Shown piece after piece: positions 21,221-31,588 of a stretch of DNA of 64,000 nt. Each line of letters starts with the position of its first letter. Within the stretch, counting starts at the first letter, position 1. The stretch comes from Persephonella atlantica. GTDB taxonomy: Bacteria; Aquificota; Aquificia; Aquificales; Hydrogenothermaceae. A program made the position numbers and the translations under genes. The stretch spans positions 902,361-966,360 of the forward strand of contig NZ_JAACYA010000001.1 in the NCBI RefSeq assembly GCF_016617615.1, given 5' to 3'. The notes below the pieces were generated by a model. The model did not search any database and was not told the DNA's origin. It saw nothing but the letters and a program-made list of their open reading frames with translations.

Positions 21221-24200
21221 TTAAAGCTCTTTCTTCTTACTTTTTGAAACAATGTCCACTGTATCACAGGCCTGTTTCTCACCATCTTCAAGTCTGCATT
21301 CCACATCTAATGCAAGAGCTTTCAGTTCTCTAACAAGAACTTTAAAGGACTCTGGAACACCAATATCATAGTAGTATTTTCCTTTTACAATTGATTCGTA
21401 CACTCTCTTTCTACCTTCTATGTCATCAGACTTAACTGTGAGCATCTCCTGCAATGAGTACGCAGCCCCGTGTGCTTCTAGTGCCCACACTTCCATCTCT
21501 CCAAATCTTTGACCACCAAACTGTGCTCTTCCACCAAGGGGCTGTTGTGTAATAAGGGAGTAAGGACCAGTTGACCTTGCGTGTATTTTGTCATCCACCA
21601 TATGTATCAGTTTCAGCATGTACATGTATCCTGCTGTTACTTCTAAATCAAATGGCTCTCCTGTTCTACCATCTATCAGCTTCATCTTTCCATCTTCTTT
21701 GAATCCTGCCTCCCTTAACATTTCTTTTATGTCTCTCTCTGTTGCCCCTTCAAAAACTGGTGTCCTTACAGGAATTCCAATTTCTGTCAGATCTTTGACA
21801 ACTGCTTTCAGTGTTTCTTCATCTAATGTGTGAAGGTATCTTTCTAACTCTTTAAGGTCTTCTTCTCTGTATTTATCAACGATTTTGTCCCCTGTTGTGT
21901 TGGCTATGCTGTAGTACTCCAGTATCTTTTTGATAATTGCCTCTTTACCTGTAATCTTTTTCAGCTCTTCACCAAGTTTCTCTCCCAACTTTTTGGCAGC
22001 AAGTCCCAGGTGTGTTTCCAATATCTGTCCCACATTCATACGGGAAGGAACACCAAGTGGGTTAAGGACTATATCAACAGGAGTTCCGTCTTCCATAAAC
22101 GGCATGTCTTCTTCTGGCAGAACAACAGATATAACACCTTTGTTTCCGTGTCTTCCTGCCATCTTATCGCCAACCTGAATCTTACGCTTCTGTGCTATAT
22201 ACACCTTGACCAGCTCGTTAACTCCAGGTTTCAGGTCTGCACCCTTCTGAGCTTGCTGTTTCTGTTTCTCGTATATGTTTTCCCACAGATCAAGCTGAAG
22301 TTTTGCCTTATTTACTATGCTCTCAACCTTCTCGATAACATCTTTGTCTGAAAGGAAACCTGATGGGTTAACCACGATAAATCTGAGAACTTTCGGTGCA
22401 GTCTCTTCTGTTATCTCTTCTCCTTTCTTCAGGACAACCTTCCCTGCAACCTTCACATCTCTTGGAACTTTCTGACCTATTATAAGCTCTTTAACAAGTT
22501 CATCCCTTCTTGCTGTGATAAACCTCTTCTTCTCTTCAAGCTCTTTGTCTAATCTTTCTATTTCTTCATCTATCAGTTTCTGTATGTATCTGTTCTCTTT
22601 TTTACCCGGTTTCTTTCTGGCAAATACCTGAACGTCAATAACAATTCCCTCAACACCTGCAGGAACTCTCAATGAGGAATCTTTAACATCTGCTGCCTTT
22701 TCTCCGAAAATGGCAAGGAGGAGTTTTTCTTCTGGTGTAGGTTGTGTCTCACCCTTTGGTGTGACCTTTCCTACCAGTATGTCTCCCGGTTTTACATATG
22801 CTCCTACCCTTACAATTCCGTGTTCATCAAGATTTGCCAGTGCTTTTTCGTTTACTCCAACAATGTTCCTTGTTATCTCTTCAGGCCCCAGTTTTGTTTC
22901 TCTTGCTTCACAGGTAAACTCTTCTATATGAATGGAGGTAAATACATCATCTTTAACAAGTCTCTCAGATATAACAATAGCGTCCTCAAAGTTGTATCCT
23001 CTCCACGGCATAAACGCTACAAGAACGTTTTTACCTAAAGAGAGCTCCCCTTTATATGTGGATGTTCCATCTGCTATTACTGAACCTGCTACGACTGTAT
23101 CTCCTTTTCTAACAAGAGGTCTTTGGTTCATACATGTTGCCTGATTGGAGCCTTTAAACTTCATAAGCTCGTATATGTCAAGACCAATATCCAATGGATC
23201 GTCTGTGTTTATCTCTTCTGGATTTACTTTTATAACGATTCTGTCTCCTGACACAGACTCAACGACACCACCTCTTTTAGCTATGATTGTAGCCCCTGAA
23301 TGCTCTGCCACTATCTTTTCCATTCCTGTTCCCACTAAAGGATACTCTGTTTTCAGCAGTGGGACAGCCTGCCTTTGCATGTTTGAACCCATCAATGCTC
23401 TGTTCGCATCGTCATGCTCTAAGAACGGAATGAGAGATGCAGAAACAGAAACAACCTGTTTTGGCGATACATCCATATAATCTACTTCATCCGGAGAAAC
23501 AAGTCTTATATCCCCTTTAGCCCTTGCTAAAACCCTTTCGTTTATAAATCTACCCTTTTCATCTATGGGAGCATTTGCCTGAGCAATTACGTATTTTTCT
23601 TCATCATAGGCTGCAAGATACTCTATCTCATCTGTTACGACACCATTCTTAACCTTTCTATAAGGAGAAACTAAAAATCCAAACTCATTTATAGTAGAGT
23701 AAACAGTCATAGACGATATAAGACCAATGTTCTGTCCTTCAGGTGTTTCTATTGGACATACTCTTCCATAATGGGTTGGATGAACGTCCCTTATCTCGAA
23801 CTTTGCACTATCCCTTGTGAGGCCTCCGGGACCCAGTGCAGAAAGTCTTCTCTTGTGTGTCAACTCTGCAAGGGGATTTGCCTGATCCATAAACTGTGAA
23901 AGCTGTCCCCCTTTGAGAAACTCTAGTATTGAACCTGTCACATAACGGGGGTTTATCATGTCTGCCACTTTCAGATTTGGATCTTCAATATCAACTGTTG
24001 CCACTCTGTCTCTAAATGCCTTGTTCATCCTTACAAGACCCAGTCTTGTCTGGTTTTCAAGGAGCTCTCCCGCAGGTCTAACTCTTCTGTTTCCAAGGTG
24101 TGCTATGTCATCTAACTCTTTTTTACCGAGTCTCAGTTCTAAAAGATACTTAACTATTGCTACCACATCTGGGAGTAGTACAAATCTTGCTTCTCCATCA

Positions 24201-25699
24201 AGATAAGGTTTTACCTTTATTTCCTTAAATTTGCTTTTTTTCAGCTTTTCTACAACTGCTTCGTCTATCTTTGTTCCTGCAGGGAACAGTTCTCTCCCAA
24301 CTTTTGTATCCTCAGCAAATGCCAGTGGCGGTAAATCTTCAAGGAGTGAGTCAAGGTCAAGGGGTTTTATGCTTTCAGGTATTTCGTGAACTTTTGCATT
24401 TAGTTTTACCCTTCCAACCTTAGAGAGGTCGTATCTTTGGGAATCAAAGAATATATTTTCAAACAGCTCATTTGCTCTTCTCAGGAATGCTTTAGGGTCC
24501 ATTACAGCTGTGTCAGTGGGCCTCATCTTCCTGTAAATGTCAACTCTGGCAGCATCCCTGAAGGTAAACATTGCATTTATCTGAGGCTGATCCTTTTTCA
24601 GTGTTTCAACAATAATGTTTCCATACGGAGACTTTCTGAATACAAGTGGAGATATTGCAACAATTTCTTCAATATTTAATCTTGTATCTGAGAGATATTT
24701 ATCCAGATATTCCGGTTCAACAGCAATTTCCTTTCTTATTGTAACAACATTACCTCTCTCATCCTTTTCTTCTGTTGTATACGTAATAAATATTTCATCG
24801 TTCTGAAGCTGTTCTGTAAGCTGCTCAGCAGTATAACTGACACCCTTTTCATCAATTATTTCTCCGTTTTGTACTGTAAACCTTTTAATCTCACCATAAA
24901 ACTTCTTAAGTATTTTATACGCAGTATCAAGACCAAATGCTCTCAAAACAGTTGTTCCCAGTAATTTTCTTCTGTCTATCTTTGCATGAAAGATCTCAAT
25001 ATTGGTTGCATGTTCAAACTCAAGTCTTGAACCCTTTTCCGGAATAACAGAACCTTTGTATATAATTCTTGTTAGAATGTCCTTTGTTTTATCCTCTTTC
25101 GCTTCAAAGAATATACCTGAAGATCTTATGAGCTGCGAAACTATAACCCTTTCAGAACCATTTATGATAAAGTATGCATGCTCTGTCAGAAGTGGAACAT
25201 CTCCAAAGTATACTTTCTGCTTCTTAATGGTTTTCGGTACAATTTCTCCAGTTTCTGGATCAACCTGATTTATAACAAGCTCCAGTAAAACTCTGAGAGG
25301 AGCACTATATGTTAATCCCTTATATTTACATTCTTCCACTGTGTTTTTCTCTTTATATATAAGAACGCCTCCACAGTAAGGGCATGGAACTCCTGGGCCA
25401 CCAACATGTTCATTATCGTCTTTTACAGACTTTCTACATCTTCCACACTCCCAATCTCCAATCTCATATGCTATGTAATTAATGGTTATCTGTCCGTTAG
25501 GATCTTCAAAAGGAAAAGAGCTTTTGAATATTCCGTGGAGTCCTTTATCTTCTCTCTCGTACGGATTTTTATGAAACTGAACGAAATCTTCAAAGGACTT
25601 TTTCTGAACATGCAGTAAATCAGGGGGCTGTAGTACTTCTTTTCTTCTTGAGAGATTTTTTCTTAATGGGTTAAAAGGCAACTTTTCTATGTTTCTCAT
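21221..25699 (-). CDS. rpoB: RNA polymerase subunit beta
   Basis: Beta forms the catalytic pincer with beta-prime. The rifampicin-pocket region ([20 protein letters not shown], then [10 protein letters not shown]) and the C-terminal [20 protein letters not shown] are intact. At 1492 aa it exceeds the Escherichia coli subunit (1342). One visible insert is a CxxC-x17-CxxC ribbon at Cys85, 88, 106 and 109, between flanks that are nearly adjacent in Escherichia coli beta. It starts with ATG after AAAGGTGG. It lies downstream of rplL with a strong hairpin between them. Confidence 0.98.
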   Translation of the reverse strand: MRNIEKLPFNPLRKNLSRRKEVLQPPDLLHVQKKSFEDFVQFHKNPYEREDKGLHGIFKSSFPFEDPNGQITINYIAYEIGDWECGRCRKSVKDDNEHVGGPGVPCPYCGGVLIYKEKNTVEECKYKGLTYSAPLRVLLELVINQVDPETGEIVPKTIKKQKVYFGDVPLLTEHAYFIINGSERVIVSQLIRSSGIFFEAKEDKTKDILTRIIYKGSVIPEKGSRLEFEHATNIEIFHAKIDRRKLLGTTVLRAFGLDTAYKILKKFYGEIKRFTVQNGEIIDEKGVSYTAEQLTEQLQNDEIFITYTTEEKDERGNVVTIRKEIAVEPEYLDKYLSDTRLNIEEIVAISPLVFRKSPYGNIIVETLKKDQPQINAMFTFRDAARVDIYRKMRPTDTAVMDPKAFLRRANELFENIFFDSQRYDLSKVGRVKLNAKVHEIPESIKPLDLDSLLEDLPPLAFAEDTKVGRELFPAGTKIDEAVVEKLKKSKFKEIKVKPYLDGEARFVLLPDVVAIVKYLLELRLGKKELDDIAHLGNRRVRPAGELLENQTRLGLVRMNKAFRDRVATVDIEDPNLKVADMINPRYVTGSILEFLKGGQLSQFMDQANPLAELTHKRRLSALGPGGLTRDSAKFEIRDVHPTHYGRVCPIETPEGQNIGLISSMTVYSTINEFGFLVSPYRKVKNGVVTDEIEYLAAYDEEKYVIAQANAPIDEKGRFINERVLARAKGDIRLVSPDEVDYMDVSPKQVVSVSASLIPFLEHDDANRALMGSNMQRQAVPLLKTEYPLVGTGMEKIVAEHSGATIIAKRGGVVESVSGDRIVIKVNPEEINTDDPLDIGLDIYELMKFKGSNQATCMNQRPLVRKGDTVVAGSVIADGTSTYKGELSLGKNVLVAFMPWRGYNFEDAIVISERLVKDDVFTSIHIEEFTCEARETKLGPEEITRNIVGVNEKALANLDEHGIVRVGAYVKPGDILVGKVTPKGETQPTPEEKLLLAIFGEKAADVKDSSLRVPAGVEGIVIDVQVFARKKPGKKENRYIQKLIDEEIERLDKELEEKKRFITARRDELVKELIIGQKVPRDVKVAGKVVLKKGEEITEETAPKVLRFIVVNPSGFLSDKDVIEKVESIVNKAKLQLDLWENIYEKQKQQAQKGADLKPGVNELVKVYIAQKRKIQVGDKMAGRHGNKGVISVVLPEEDMPFMEDGTPVDIVLNPLGVPSRMNVGQILETHLGLAAKKLGEKLGEELKKITGKEAIIKKILEYYSIANTTGDKIVDKYREEDLKELERYLHTLDEETLKAVVKDLTEIGIPVRTPVFEGATERDIKEMLREAGFKEDGKMKLIDGRTGEPFDLEVTAGYMYMLKLIHMVDDKIHARSTGPYSLITQQPLGGRAQFGGQRFGEMEVWALEAHGAAYSLQEMLTVKSDDIEGRKRVYESIVKGKYYYDIGVPESFKVLVRELKALALDVECRLEDGEKQACDTVDIVSKSKKKEL

Positions 25700-25747
25700 A
25701 CTGCACCACCTTTTGTGTTTTATTTAAACTTATTCAATTATCAGTAT

Positions 25748-25792
25748 AGAAATAAATAAAGGCAGACCACTCCGCTTGAGATGGCCTGCCTT
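25748..25792 (-). terminator. Attenuator hairpin between rplL and rpoB
   Basis: On the minus strand AAGGCAGGCCA pairs with TGGTCTGCCTT (11 bp with one G-U pair, 12-base loop), followed by TATTTATTTC. It lies between the rplL stop and the rpoB start, the same place as the Escherichia coli rplL-rpoB attenuator. Partial termination here would make more ribosomal protein than polymerase mRNA. The U-tract is interrupted, which fits an attenuator rather than a full stop. Confidence 0.7.
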
Positions 25793-25833
25793 GTATCTAT
25801 AAGCTCACCTGATATATGTTGTGAACAGTCAAC

Positions 25834-26217
25834 TTACTTAACTTCGACAGTTGCACCTGCTTCTTCAAGTTTTGCTTTGATCTGTTCAGCTTCTTCTTTA
25901 GATACTCCTTCTTTAATTGGTTTTGGAGCAGAATCAACAAGCTCCTTGGCTTCTTTGAGGCCAAGACCTGTAATCTCCCTAACGACTTTGATAACATTGA
26001 TCTTCTTGTCTCCTGGGCTCTGGAGAATTACATCAAATTCTGTTTTCTCCTCAGCAGCAGCAGCACCGCCTGCAGCACCAGCTGCTGGAGCAGCTGCAAC
26101 CATTGCAGCAGCAGAAACACCAAATTCCTCTTCAAGTTCTTTAACGAGCTCTGCAAGCTCTAAAACAGTCATGTTTTTAATAGCTTCCTTAATTTCTTCC
26201 TTTGAGATTGTTGCCAT
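25834..26217 (-). CDS. rplL: 50S ribosomal protein L7/L12
   Basis: This is the stalk protein, present in several copies, that recruits translation GTPases. The N-terminal dimerisation helices, an alanine-rich hinge (residues about 35-55) and the C-terminal domain with [21 protein letters not shown] are all present. The length is 127 aa. It follows rplJ by 41 bases. Confidence 0.97.
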   Translation of the reverse strand: MATISKEEIKEAIKNMTVLELAELVKELEEEFGVSAAAMVAAAPAAGAAGGAAAAEEKTEFDVILQSPGDKKINVIKVVREITGLGLKEAKELVDSAPKPIKEGVSKEEAEQIKAKLEEAGATVEVK

Positions 26218-26258
26218 AGTATTAAAACCTCCTTAATTTTTTTCAAAATTTAATTTAT

Positions 26259-26804
26259 TTAACTCTGCTTTTCTTTCTCTTCCTTAATTGCATTTAGAAC
26301 CATAACAGCTTTCTGTGGTACTGCGTTGAGTACCCTTACAAAGTTTGTAACAGGTGCCATCATTGTAGCAAACAGCTGTGCCAGAAGTTCTTCTCTGCCA
26401 GGCAGCGATGCAAGCTCTTCAATCTTCTCAGGTGTAGCATAACTGCCTTCAACCAGTCCAGCCTTTACCTTTGCAGATTCATTTTCCTTTAAAAACTCTT
26501 TCAGTGCCTTTGCCGCTGCTACAATATCTTCGTATGCAAACACAACGGCAGATGGCCCTCTGAAAATATCAATTTTATCATAAAGCTCAGTGCCATTGCA
26601 AGCCCTGTAAAGCACTGTATTTTTTATAACTTTTATTTCTGCGTCCTTTTTCCTGATCTCTTTTCTAAAATCTGCCATTGCATTAGCATCAATGCCTGTG
26701 AAATCAAATATCACCATCAGCTTTGCTCTATCTATTTTCTCCCTTATCTCGTCTACTAACTGCTGTTTCTTCAGTATTGACTTTCTTACTTCAGTTGCTG
26801 ACAT
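26259..26804 (-). CDS. rplJ: 50S ribosomal protein L10
   Basis: L10 is the base of the L7/L12 stalk. The 181-aa protein has the N-terminal rRNA-binding domain (ANAMADFRKEIRKKDAEIKV, KNTVLYRAC) and a C-terminal helix for L12 dimers. Only 16 bases separate it from rplA, so there is no long L10-binding leader as in Escherichia coli. Confidence 0.96.
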   Translation of the reverse strand: MSATEVRKSILKKQQLVDEIREKIDRAKLMVIFDFTGIDANAMADFRKEIRKKDAEIKVIKNTVLYRACNGTELYDKIDIFRGPSAVVFAYEDIVAAAKALKEFLKENESAKVKAGLVEGSYATPEKIEELASLPGREELLAQLFATMMAPVTNFVRVLNAVPQKAVMVLNAIKEEKEKQS

Positions 26805-26820
26805 TTCCTATTCCTCCAAA

Positions 26821-27549
26821 TTAAGCTGCTTTTGCTTCTAAGGTTTTTAAAATGGAATTTAAATCCAGTTTAACTGATGGGCTCATCGTTGTTTTAATTA
26901 CCAGATTTTTCATATACTGTCCCTTAAGGCCGGAAGGTCTGAGTTTCTGAACAGTATCTATCACTTCTAAAGCATTTTCTACTAATTTTTGCTTATCAAA
27001 GGATATTTTACCTATCGGAACGTGGAGGTTTCCTGTTTTGTCCACCTTAAACTCAACCCTACCTTTCTTTGCTTCTGTAACAGCTTTTTTCACGTCCTGC
27101 GTAACTGTTCCAACCTTAGGATTTGGCATCAACCCTCTTGGTCCCAGTATCCTACCTAACTTTGCAACTTTTGGCATCATGTCAGGTGTCGCAATAACAA
27201 CATCAAAATCAAGCCAGTTTTCATTCAGTATCTTATTTATTAGCTCCTCTCCGCCAACATAGTCAGCTCCTGCCTCTTCAGCTTCTTTTACTTTTTCTCC
27301 CTGAGTAATAACTAACACTTTTAGCTCTTTACCCAGTCCGTGTGGAAGAACAACAGAGCCTCTGACCATCTGATCTGCATATTTTGGGTCAACTCCAAGA
27401 CGGAATATAAGTTCAACAGTCTCGTCAAACTTCCTCTGCATAACTTCTTCCATTTTCTTAAGAACATCTATAGCCTCTTCAAGAGAGTACAGTTTGTCTT
27501 TATTTACTAATTTCAAAGCTTCTAAGTATTTTTTTCCTCTTTTTGCCAT
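26821..27549 (-). CDS. rplA: 50S ribosomal protein L1
   Basis: L1 forms the mobile L1 stalk. The 242-aa protein contains [20 protein letters not shown], the [18 protein letters not shown] signature and a typical C-terminus. It starts two bases after the rplK stop. Confidence 0.97.
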   Translation of the reverse strand: MAKRGKKYLEALKLVNKDKLYSLEEAIDVLKKMEEVMQRKFDETVELIFRLGVDPKYADQMVRGSVVLPHGLGKELKVLVITQGEKVKEAEEAGADYVGGEELINKILNENWLDFDVVIATPDMMPKVAKLGRILGPRGLMPNPKVGTVTQDVKKAVTEAKKGRVEFKVDKTGNLHVPIGKISFDKQKLVENALEVIDTVQKLRPSGLKGQYMKNLVIKTTMSPSVKLDLNSILKTLEAKAA

Positions 27550-27551
27550 GG

Positions 27552-27989
27552 CTATGCCTCCAGTCCTTCTACTTCAATTCCCATTGAACGGGCAGTCCCT
27601 GCAATAATCTTTATAGCCTGCTCAATATCCTCTGTGTTCAGGTCTTTCATCTTAAGTTCTGCAATCTCTTTCAGCTGTTCTTTTGTAACCTTACCTACTT
27701 TTTCTCTTTTAGGGTCAGACGCTCCCTTTTTAATACCTGCAGCTTCTTTCAGCAAGTAAGACGCTGGTGGTGTCTTCAGTATGAATGTGAAAGACCTGTC
27801 AGCATAAACCGTAATAACAACAGGAACGATAGTTCCTGGTTTCATCTCCGATGTGGCTGCATTAAAACTTTTCACAAACTCCATAATGTTCACACCATGC
27901 TGTCCTAATGCAGGACCAACTGGTGGAGACGGTGATGCTTGCTGAGCTGGAATCATCAGCTCAATTGTTCCCACTACTTTTTTAGCCAT
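27552..27989 (-). CDS. rplK: 50S ribosomal protein L11
   Basis: L11 lies in the GTPase-associated centre. The 145-aa protein begins [20 protein letters not shown] and contains [19 protein letters not shown] and the C-terminal [13 protein letters not shown] signature. It follows nusG in the conserved secE-nusG-rplKAJL order. Confidence 0.97.
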   Translation of the reverse strand: MAKKVVGTIELMIPAQQASPSPPVGPALGQHGVNIMEFVKSFNAATSEMKPGTIVPVVITVYADRSFTFILKTPPASYLLKEAAGIKKGASDPKREKVGKVTKEQLKEIAELKMKDLNTEDIEQAIKIIAGTARSMGIEVEGLEA

Positions 27990-28013
27990 AAAAAATACAC
28001 CTCCTTGAGTCGT

Positions 28014-28796
28014 TTAGATCTTTTCCACCTGGGAGAACTCAAGTTCAACCGGTGTAGATCTTCCAAATATTGATATGGATACAATAAGCTTTTCTTTTTC
28101 TGGTATTACTTCTTCTACCACTCCTGTAAAATTCATGAATGGTCCTTCTATAACCCTGACCTGATCTCCTTTCTGGAAAAGAAGTTTCTTAATTTTTGGA
28201 GCACCTTTTTCTATCTGTCCCAGCACTTTCTGTATATCTTTTTCATCTAACGGAACAGGAAATCCTCCTGCGCTTACGAATCCTATGATGTATGGAGTTT
28301 TCTTTATTAGGTCTATAAGGTCATCATTTAGCTCTGCTTTTATAAGGAGGTATCCGGGGAATATTTTGTTTTCTAATATTATTTTTGCCTCTGTTTTATT
28401 TTCTTTACACTGTATTTTTTGACCAGGCTTGTAAATAGGACTGTGGTTAACGCACTGTTCGTCTCCTTCAACACTTTCTAAAACCCTAACTTTGCCATCT
28501 TCTATAGAAAACTTTGTTACCCCCTTTTTCCCCATCACCTCTATTTCTCTGTTTGCACCTTTGAGGGAAAGCCTGTATCTTTCTTTTCCCATGGATTTTA
28601 TTACAACCTTTTCTTCTGCAGGAACAAGAACTTTTTCAACCAAATGTTTCATATTGTTCAGTTCAAGCATCCTGACAAGGTTTTCTTTTGCCCTTATTTC
28701 TAAATTTGACTGGGTGTATAGGGCATACCATTTCTTTTTGTCTTCTTGCTTTGACTCCTCTTTATTTTCAAGCTCTTCTTTTTTCTCTTCTGACAT
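28014..28796 (-). CDS. nusG: Transcription factor NusG with inserted domain
   Basis: NusG binds RNA polymerase and couples it to the ribosome (through S10) or Rho. The N-terminal domain begins at [20 protein letters not shown] and resumes with the [13 protein letters not shown] signature near residue 147. An insert of about 75 residues (roughly 67-143) splits it. The KOW domain is residues about 208-258 ([20 protein letters not shown]). Similar inserts are known in Aquifex and Thermotoga NusG. The ATG at 28796 is preferred to the adjoining TTG. A charged tail of about 20 residues precedes the fold. Confidence 0.96.
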   Translation of the reverse strand: MSEEKKEELENKEESKQEDKKKWYALYTQSNLEIRAKENLVRMLELNNMKHLVEKVLVPAEEKVVIKSMGKERYRLSLKGANREIEVMGKKGVTKFSIEDGKVRVLESVEGDEQCVNHSPIYKPGQKIQCKENKTEAKIILENKIFPGYLLIKAELNDDLIDLIKKTPYIIGFVSAGGFPVPLDEKDIQKVLGQIEKGAPKIKKLLFQKGDQVRVIEGPFMNFTGVVEEVIPEKEKLIVSISIFGRSTPVELEFSQVEKI

Positions 28797-28810
28797 CAAT
28801 TTACCCCTTC

Positions 28811-28999
28811 TTATTTGTAAAGGTAATCAAATAACCTGTCAAAAAGTATATCCAGTCCCCACAGATATACTGACACAAGCAGTGTAAAGATTATCACAGC
28901 AATTGTGGCATTTTTTACAAGCTCCCTTGAAGGCCAGCTAACCTTCTTAAGCTCTTCCTGCACTTCTTTCAGGAAGTTTGGTACCTCATTTATCTTCAT
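28811..28999 (-). CDS. secE: Preprotein translocase subunit SecE
   Basis: SecE clamps SecY in the membrane. The 62-aa single-helix form has the amphipathic [21 protein letters not shown] motif followed by one membrane segment ([20 protein letters not shown]). The ATG at 28999 is preceded by GGGGAAAAG; an upstream TTG would place the start inside the tRNA-Trp gene and is rejected. It lies 17 bases downstream of that tRNA. Confidence 0.95.
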   Translation of the reverse strand: MKINEVPNFLKEVQEELKKVSWPSRELVKNATIAVIIFTLLVSVYLWGLDILFDRLFDYLYK

Positions 29000-29015
29000 C
29001 TTTTCCCCAAATAAG

Positions 29016-29088
29016 CGGGGCAAGGAGGACTCGAACCCCCGACCGCGGGATTTGGAGTCCCGTGCTCTACCAACTGAGCTATTGCCCC
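29016..29088 (-). tRNA. trnW: tRNA-Trp (anticodon CCA)
   Basis: A full cloverleaf is visible on the minus strand: GGGGCAA/TTGCCCC acceptor stem, TAGCTCAGTTGGTAGAGCA D-arm, anticodon loop CTCCAAA with anticodon CCA, and GGTTCGAGTCC T-arm. The discriminator is G. The 3' CCA is not encoded. It lies between rpmG and secE, a placement seen in several bacterial phyla. Confidence 0.95.
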
Positions 29089-29090
29089 TG

Positions 29091-29243
29091 TTATTTAATC
29101 TCTCTGTGAAGTGTATGCTTTCTGCAGAACTTACAGTACTTTCTAAGCTCTAATCTTTCTGTATGCTTCCTTTTATTCTTCGTTGTTGTATAGTTCTTTC
29201 TCTTACATTCTGTGCAGGCTAATGTAATAATCTCTCTTGGCAT
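29091..29243 (-). CDS. rpmG: 50S ribosomal protein L33, zinc-binding type
   Basis: This 50-aa frame starts [20 protein letters not shown] and ends with [16 protein letters not shown]. The two CxxC pairs (CTEC, CKFC) form the zinc site of C+ L33. It is preceded by tuf2 and followed two bases later by tRNA-Trp. The order tuf-rpmG-trnW-secE-nusG is well conserved. Confidence 0.95.
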   Translation of the reverse strand: MPREIITLACTECKRKNYTTTKNKRKHTERLELRKYCKFCRKHTLHREIK

Positions 29244-29258
29244 TATCCTATCCCCTTA

Positions 29259-30449
29259 TTACTCAATTATTTTAGTAACGACACCAGCACCAACAGTTCT
29301 ACCACCTTCCCTGATTGCAAACCTCATCTGCTCCTCTATAGCTACTGGCTCCATTAACTCTACTGTCAGCTCTACGTTATCCCCTGGCATTACCATCTCC
29401 TGCCCCTCTGGCAGCTCCACTACTGTCCCTGTTACATCAGCTGTCCTGATGTAAAACTGTGGCCTGTACCCAAGGAAAAATGGTGTGTGCCTTCCTCCTT
29501 CCTCTTTTGAAAGGATGTATACCTGTGCCTTGAACTTCTTGTGGGGTGTTATTGTCCCTGGTGCAGCTAATACCTGACCCCTCTCTACTTCGTCCTTTCC
29601 TATTCCCCTCAGCAGCACTCCTACGTTGTCCCCTGCTACTGCCTCGTCCAATGTCTTCCTGAACATCTCTATCCCTGTTACTACTGTCTTCCTTGTCTCG
29701 TCTGATAATCCTACTATCTCTACCTCATCTCCTACCTTCAGTGTTCCCCTCTCTACTCTTCCTGTTACTACTGTCCCACGCCCTGATATGGTAAATACGT
29801 CCTCTATTGCCATAAGGAATGGTTTATCTGTTGCCCTCTCTGGTGTCGGTATGTACTCGTCCATCGCATTGAGCAGCTCTTCTATTGATTTGACCCATTT
29901 CTCCTCGTCGTTCAGTGCTCCTAATGCTGAACCTCTGATTACTGGTACCTCATCTCCTGGAAACTCGTACTTGTTCAGCAGCTCCCTTACCTCTAACTCT
30001 ACAAGCTCTAACAGCTCCTCGTCGTCTACCATGTCGCATTTGTTTAAAAATACTACTATGTATGGTACGTTAACCTGTCTTGCCAGCAGTACGTGCTCCC
30101 TTGTCTGGGGCATTGGTCCATCCGCCGCTGATACTACAAGTATCGCCCCGTCCATCTGTGCAGCACCTGTTATCATGTTCTTGATGTAGTCTGCGTGCCC
30201 TGGACAGTCTACGTGGGCATAGTGCCTCTTCTCTGTCTCGTACTCTACGTGTGTAATGTTAATTGTAATTCCTCTATCCCTCTCCTCTGGTGCCTTGTCT
30301 ATGTCCCCGTACCCTATAAACTGGGCTAACCCTTTCTTTGATAGGACATATGTTATCGCCGCTGTTAGTGTTGTTTTTCCGTGGTCTACGTGACCTATTG
30401 TTCCCACGTTTACGTGCTCTTTCTTCCTCTCAAATTTCTCTCTCGCCAT
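29259..30449 (-). CDS. tuf: Elongation factor Tu, copy 2
   Basis: This second EF-Tu gene encodes a 396-aa protein identical to copy 1 except Glu instead of Asp at residue 167. All GTPase motifs are present. It lies directly downstream of the tRNA-Thr gene, the position of tufB in Escherichia coli. Silent differences are scattered, for example near 29419-29445 and 30260-30380, but most of the gene is identical at DNA level, which implies recent gene conversion. Confidence 0.98.
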   Translation of the reverse strand: MAREKFERKKEHVNVGTIGHVDHGKTTLTAAITYVLSKKGLAQFIGYGDIDKAPEERDRGITINITHVEYETEKRHYAHVDCPGHADYIKNMITGAAQMDGAILVVSAADGPMPQTREHVLLARQVNVPYIVVFLNKCDMVDDEELLELVELEVRELLNKYEFPGDEVPVIRGSALGALNDEEKWVKSIEELLNAMDEYIPTPERATDKPFLMAIEDVFTISGRGTVVTGRVERGTLKVGDEVEIVGLSDETRKTVVTGIEMFRKTLDEAVAGDNVGVLLRGIGKDEVERGQVLAAPGTITPHKKFKAQVYILSKEEGGRHTPFFLGYRPQFYIRTADVTGTVVELPEGQEMVMPGDNVELTVELMEPVAIEEQMRFAIREGGRTVGAGVVTKIIE

Positions 30450-30488
30450 TACTTTTTTTACCTCCTGTGGTTTTAACTTCAGCCCTTA

Positions 30489-30561
30489 AGCCCACGAGCG
30501 GACTTGAACCGCCGACCTCACCCTTACCAAGGGTGTGCTCTGCCGACTGAGCTACGTGGGC
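30489..30561 (-). tRNA. trnT: tRNA-Thr (anticodon GGT)
   Basis: On the minus strand the acceptor stem is GCCCACG/CGTGGGC, the D-arm TAGCTCAGTCGGCAGAGCA, the anticodon loop TTGGTAA with GGT, and the T-arm GGTTCAAGTCC. The 3' CCA is not encoded. It lies just upstream of tuf2, as thrT does in Escherichia coli. Confidence 0.95.
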
Positions 30562-30635
30562 AAAGTAGAATAATTATGCAAGCAAAAAAATATTATAACA
30601 GAGATATTGAGACTTTGTAAAGGGATTTTTAATGG

Positions 30636-30708
30636 AGCGGGAGACGGGACTCGAACCCGCGACCATCTGCTTGGAAGGCAGATGCTCTACCAGCTGAGCT
30701 ACTCCCGC
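30636..30708 (-). tRNA. trnG: tRNA-Gly (anticodon TCC)
   Basis: On the minus strand the acceptor stem is GCGGGAG/CTCCCGC, the anticodon loop CTTCCAA with TCC, and the T-arm GGTTCGAGTCC. The three bases after the discriminator (30633-30635) read CCA, so the tail appears encoded here, unlike in most tRNAs of this window. About 74 bases separate it from tRNA-Thr(GGT). Confidence 0.95.
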
Positions 30709-30720
30709 ATATTCTGATGG

Positions 30721-30805
30721 TGGAGGAGGCAGGATTCGAACCTGCGCAGGCTTACGCCAGGAGATTTACAGTCTCCCGCCATTGGCCAGGCTAGGCGACT
30801 CCTCC
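30721..30805 (-). tRNA. trnY: tRNA-Tyr (anticodon GTA)
   Basis: On the minus strand this is a class II tRNA with a long variable arm (CTGGCGTAAGCCTGCG region). The acceptor is GGAGGAG/CTCCTCC and the anticodon loop CTGTAAA carries GTA. The discriminator is A and CCA is encoded at 30718-30720. Confidence 0.95.
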
Positions 30806-30820
30806 ACATATTCATTTAAG

Positions 30821-30893
30821 AGCTGGCGGTGGGACTTGAACCCACGACCTGGTGATTACAAATCACCTGCTCTGCCGACTGAGCTACGCCAGC
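30821..30893 (-). tRNA. trnT: tRNA-Thr (anticodon TGT)
   Basis: On the minus strand the acceptor stem is GCTGGCG/CGCCAGC, the D-arm TAGCTCAGTCGGCAGAGCA, the anticodon loop TTTGTAA with TGT, and the T-arm GGTTCAAGTCC. CCA is not encoded. It is the first gene of the unit running to rpoC and begins about 18 bases downstream of the -10 box. Confidence 0.95.
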
Positions 30894-30911
30894 TTAACAA
30901 CTGAGGCAAAA

Positions 30912-30940
30912 ATTATATATAAACTCTTTTCCATTGTCAA
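30912..30940 (-). promoter_or_regulatory. Consensus promoter of the tRNA-tuf2-rpoBC unit
   Basis: The minus strand reads TTGACA, exactly 17 bases, TATAAT: both hexamers match the sigma-70 consensus fully. Transcription should start about 10-12 bases before tRNA-Thr(TGT). Such a perfect promoter fits a stable-RNA unit. Confidence 0.88.
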
Positions 30941-30950
30941 CAGTGTTAAT

Positions 30951-30978
30951 TTGCATTTTACAGATTCACTAATATAAT
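30951..30978 (+). promoter_or_regulatory. Candidate promoter of the esterase-bcp-tatA genes
   Basis: The plus strand reads TTGCAT, 16 bases, TATAAT, ending 31 bases before the start of the esterase gene. It is divergent from the tRNA-Thr promoter and its -35 box lies 10 bases from that promoter's -35 box. Confidence 0.6.
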
Positions 30979-31009
30979 ATAAAGACAGATTTTTTCAAGG
31001 GATTCTAAG

Positions 31010-31588
31010 ATGAAAGTTATATACATACACGGTTTTAATTCCGCTGGATATGGAGATAAAGTAAACAAACTGAAGCAGTTCTTTGGAGATGAGAATGTTA
31101 TATCCATAAACCTTCCCTACAACCCAGAAAAGGCCATATCTCTGCTGGAGTTTTTAATCAGAAACATAAAAAATGAAGAGCCACTGCTTTTAGTTGGAAC
31201 ATCATTAGGAGGCGCCTACACAATTTATCTGTCCTATAAATTTGACATTCCGGGCATCATCATAAATCCATCTGTTAGACCGTCTGAAGACCTTAAAACT
31301 GAAGTAGGAAAACAGAAAAATTATAAGACAGATGAGGAGTATGAGTTTAAGAAAGAGTATCTTGATTTTCTTAAAAAAATAGAGATACCCATCACTGAAC
31401 TTCAAAAAGTAAAGGATAAACTGTATATTTATCTTGATGAAGAAGACGAACTGTTGGATAGCAGGGAAACAGCTGAATACTTCAAAGATTTTTACGTAAA
31501 AATCTTTCCCGGTGGAAATCATAGATTTCAGCATATGGACGAGTTATTAGAAGATCTGAAAAGTAAAAAGGAGGTTCGCTATGGCTAA
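31010..31588 (+). CDS. YqiA-like alpha/beta-hydrolase (putative esterase)
   Basis: The 192-aa protein has the small-esterase pattern of the YqiA/UPF0227 family: an early YIHGFNSAG (oxyanion region), the nucleophile elbow GTSLGG with Ser65, a likely acid near Asp146 (YLDEEDE) and a late histidine in GGNHRF (His171). There is no signal peptide, so it should be cytoplasmic. The natural substrate is unknown. It is the first gene of a short plus-strand operon and its end overlaps the peroxiredoxin start by 8 bases. Confidence 0.8.
   Translation: MKVIYIHGFNSAGYGDKVNKLKQFFGDENVISINLPYNPEKAISLLEFLIRNIKNEEPLLLVGTSLGGAYTIYLSYKFDIPGIIINPSVRPSEDLKTEVGKQKNYKTDEEYEFKKEYLDFLKKIEIPITELQKVKDKLYIYLDEEDELLDSRETAEYFKDFYVKIFPGGNHRFQHMDELLEDLKSKKEVRYG

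Noticed and set aside
29000..29023. Longer SecE start at a TTG inside tRNA-Trp
   Set aside because: The added residues would be coded by the tRNA 3' end, and the ATG at 28999 has its own ribosome-binding site.
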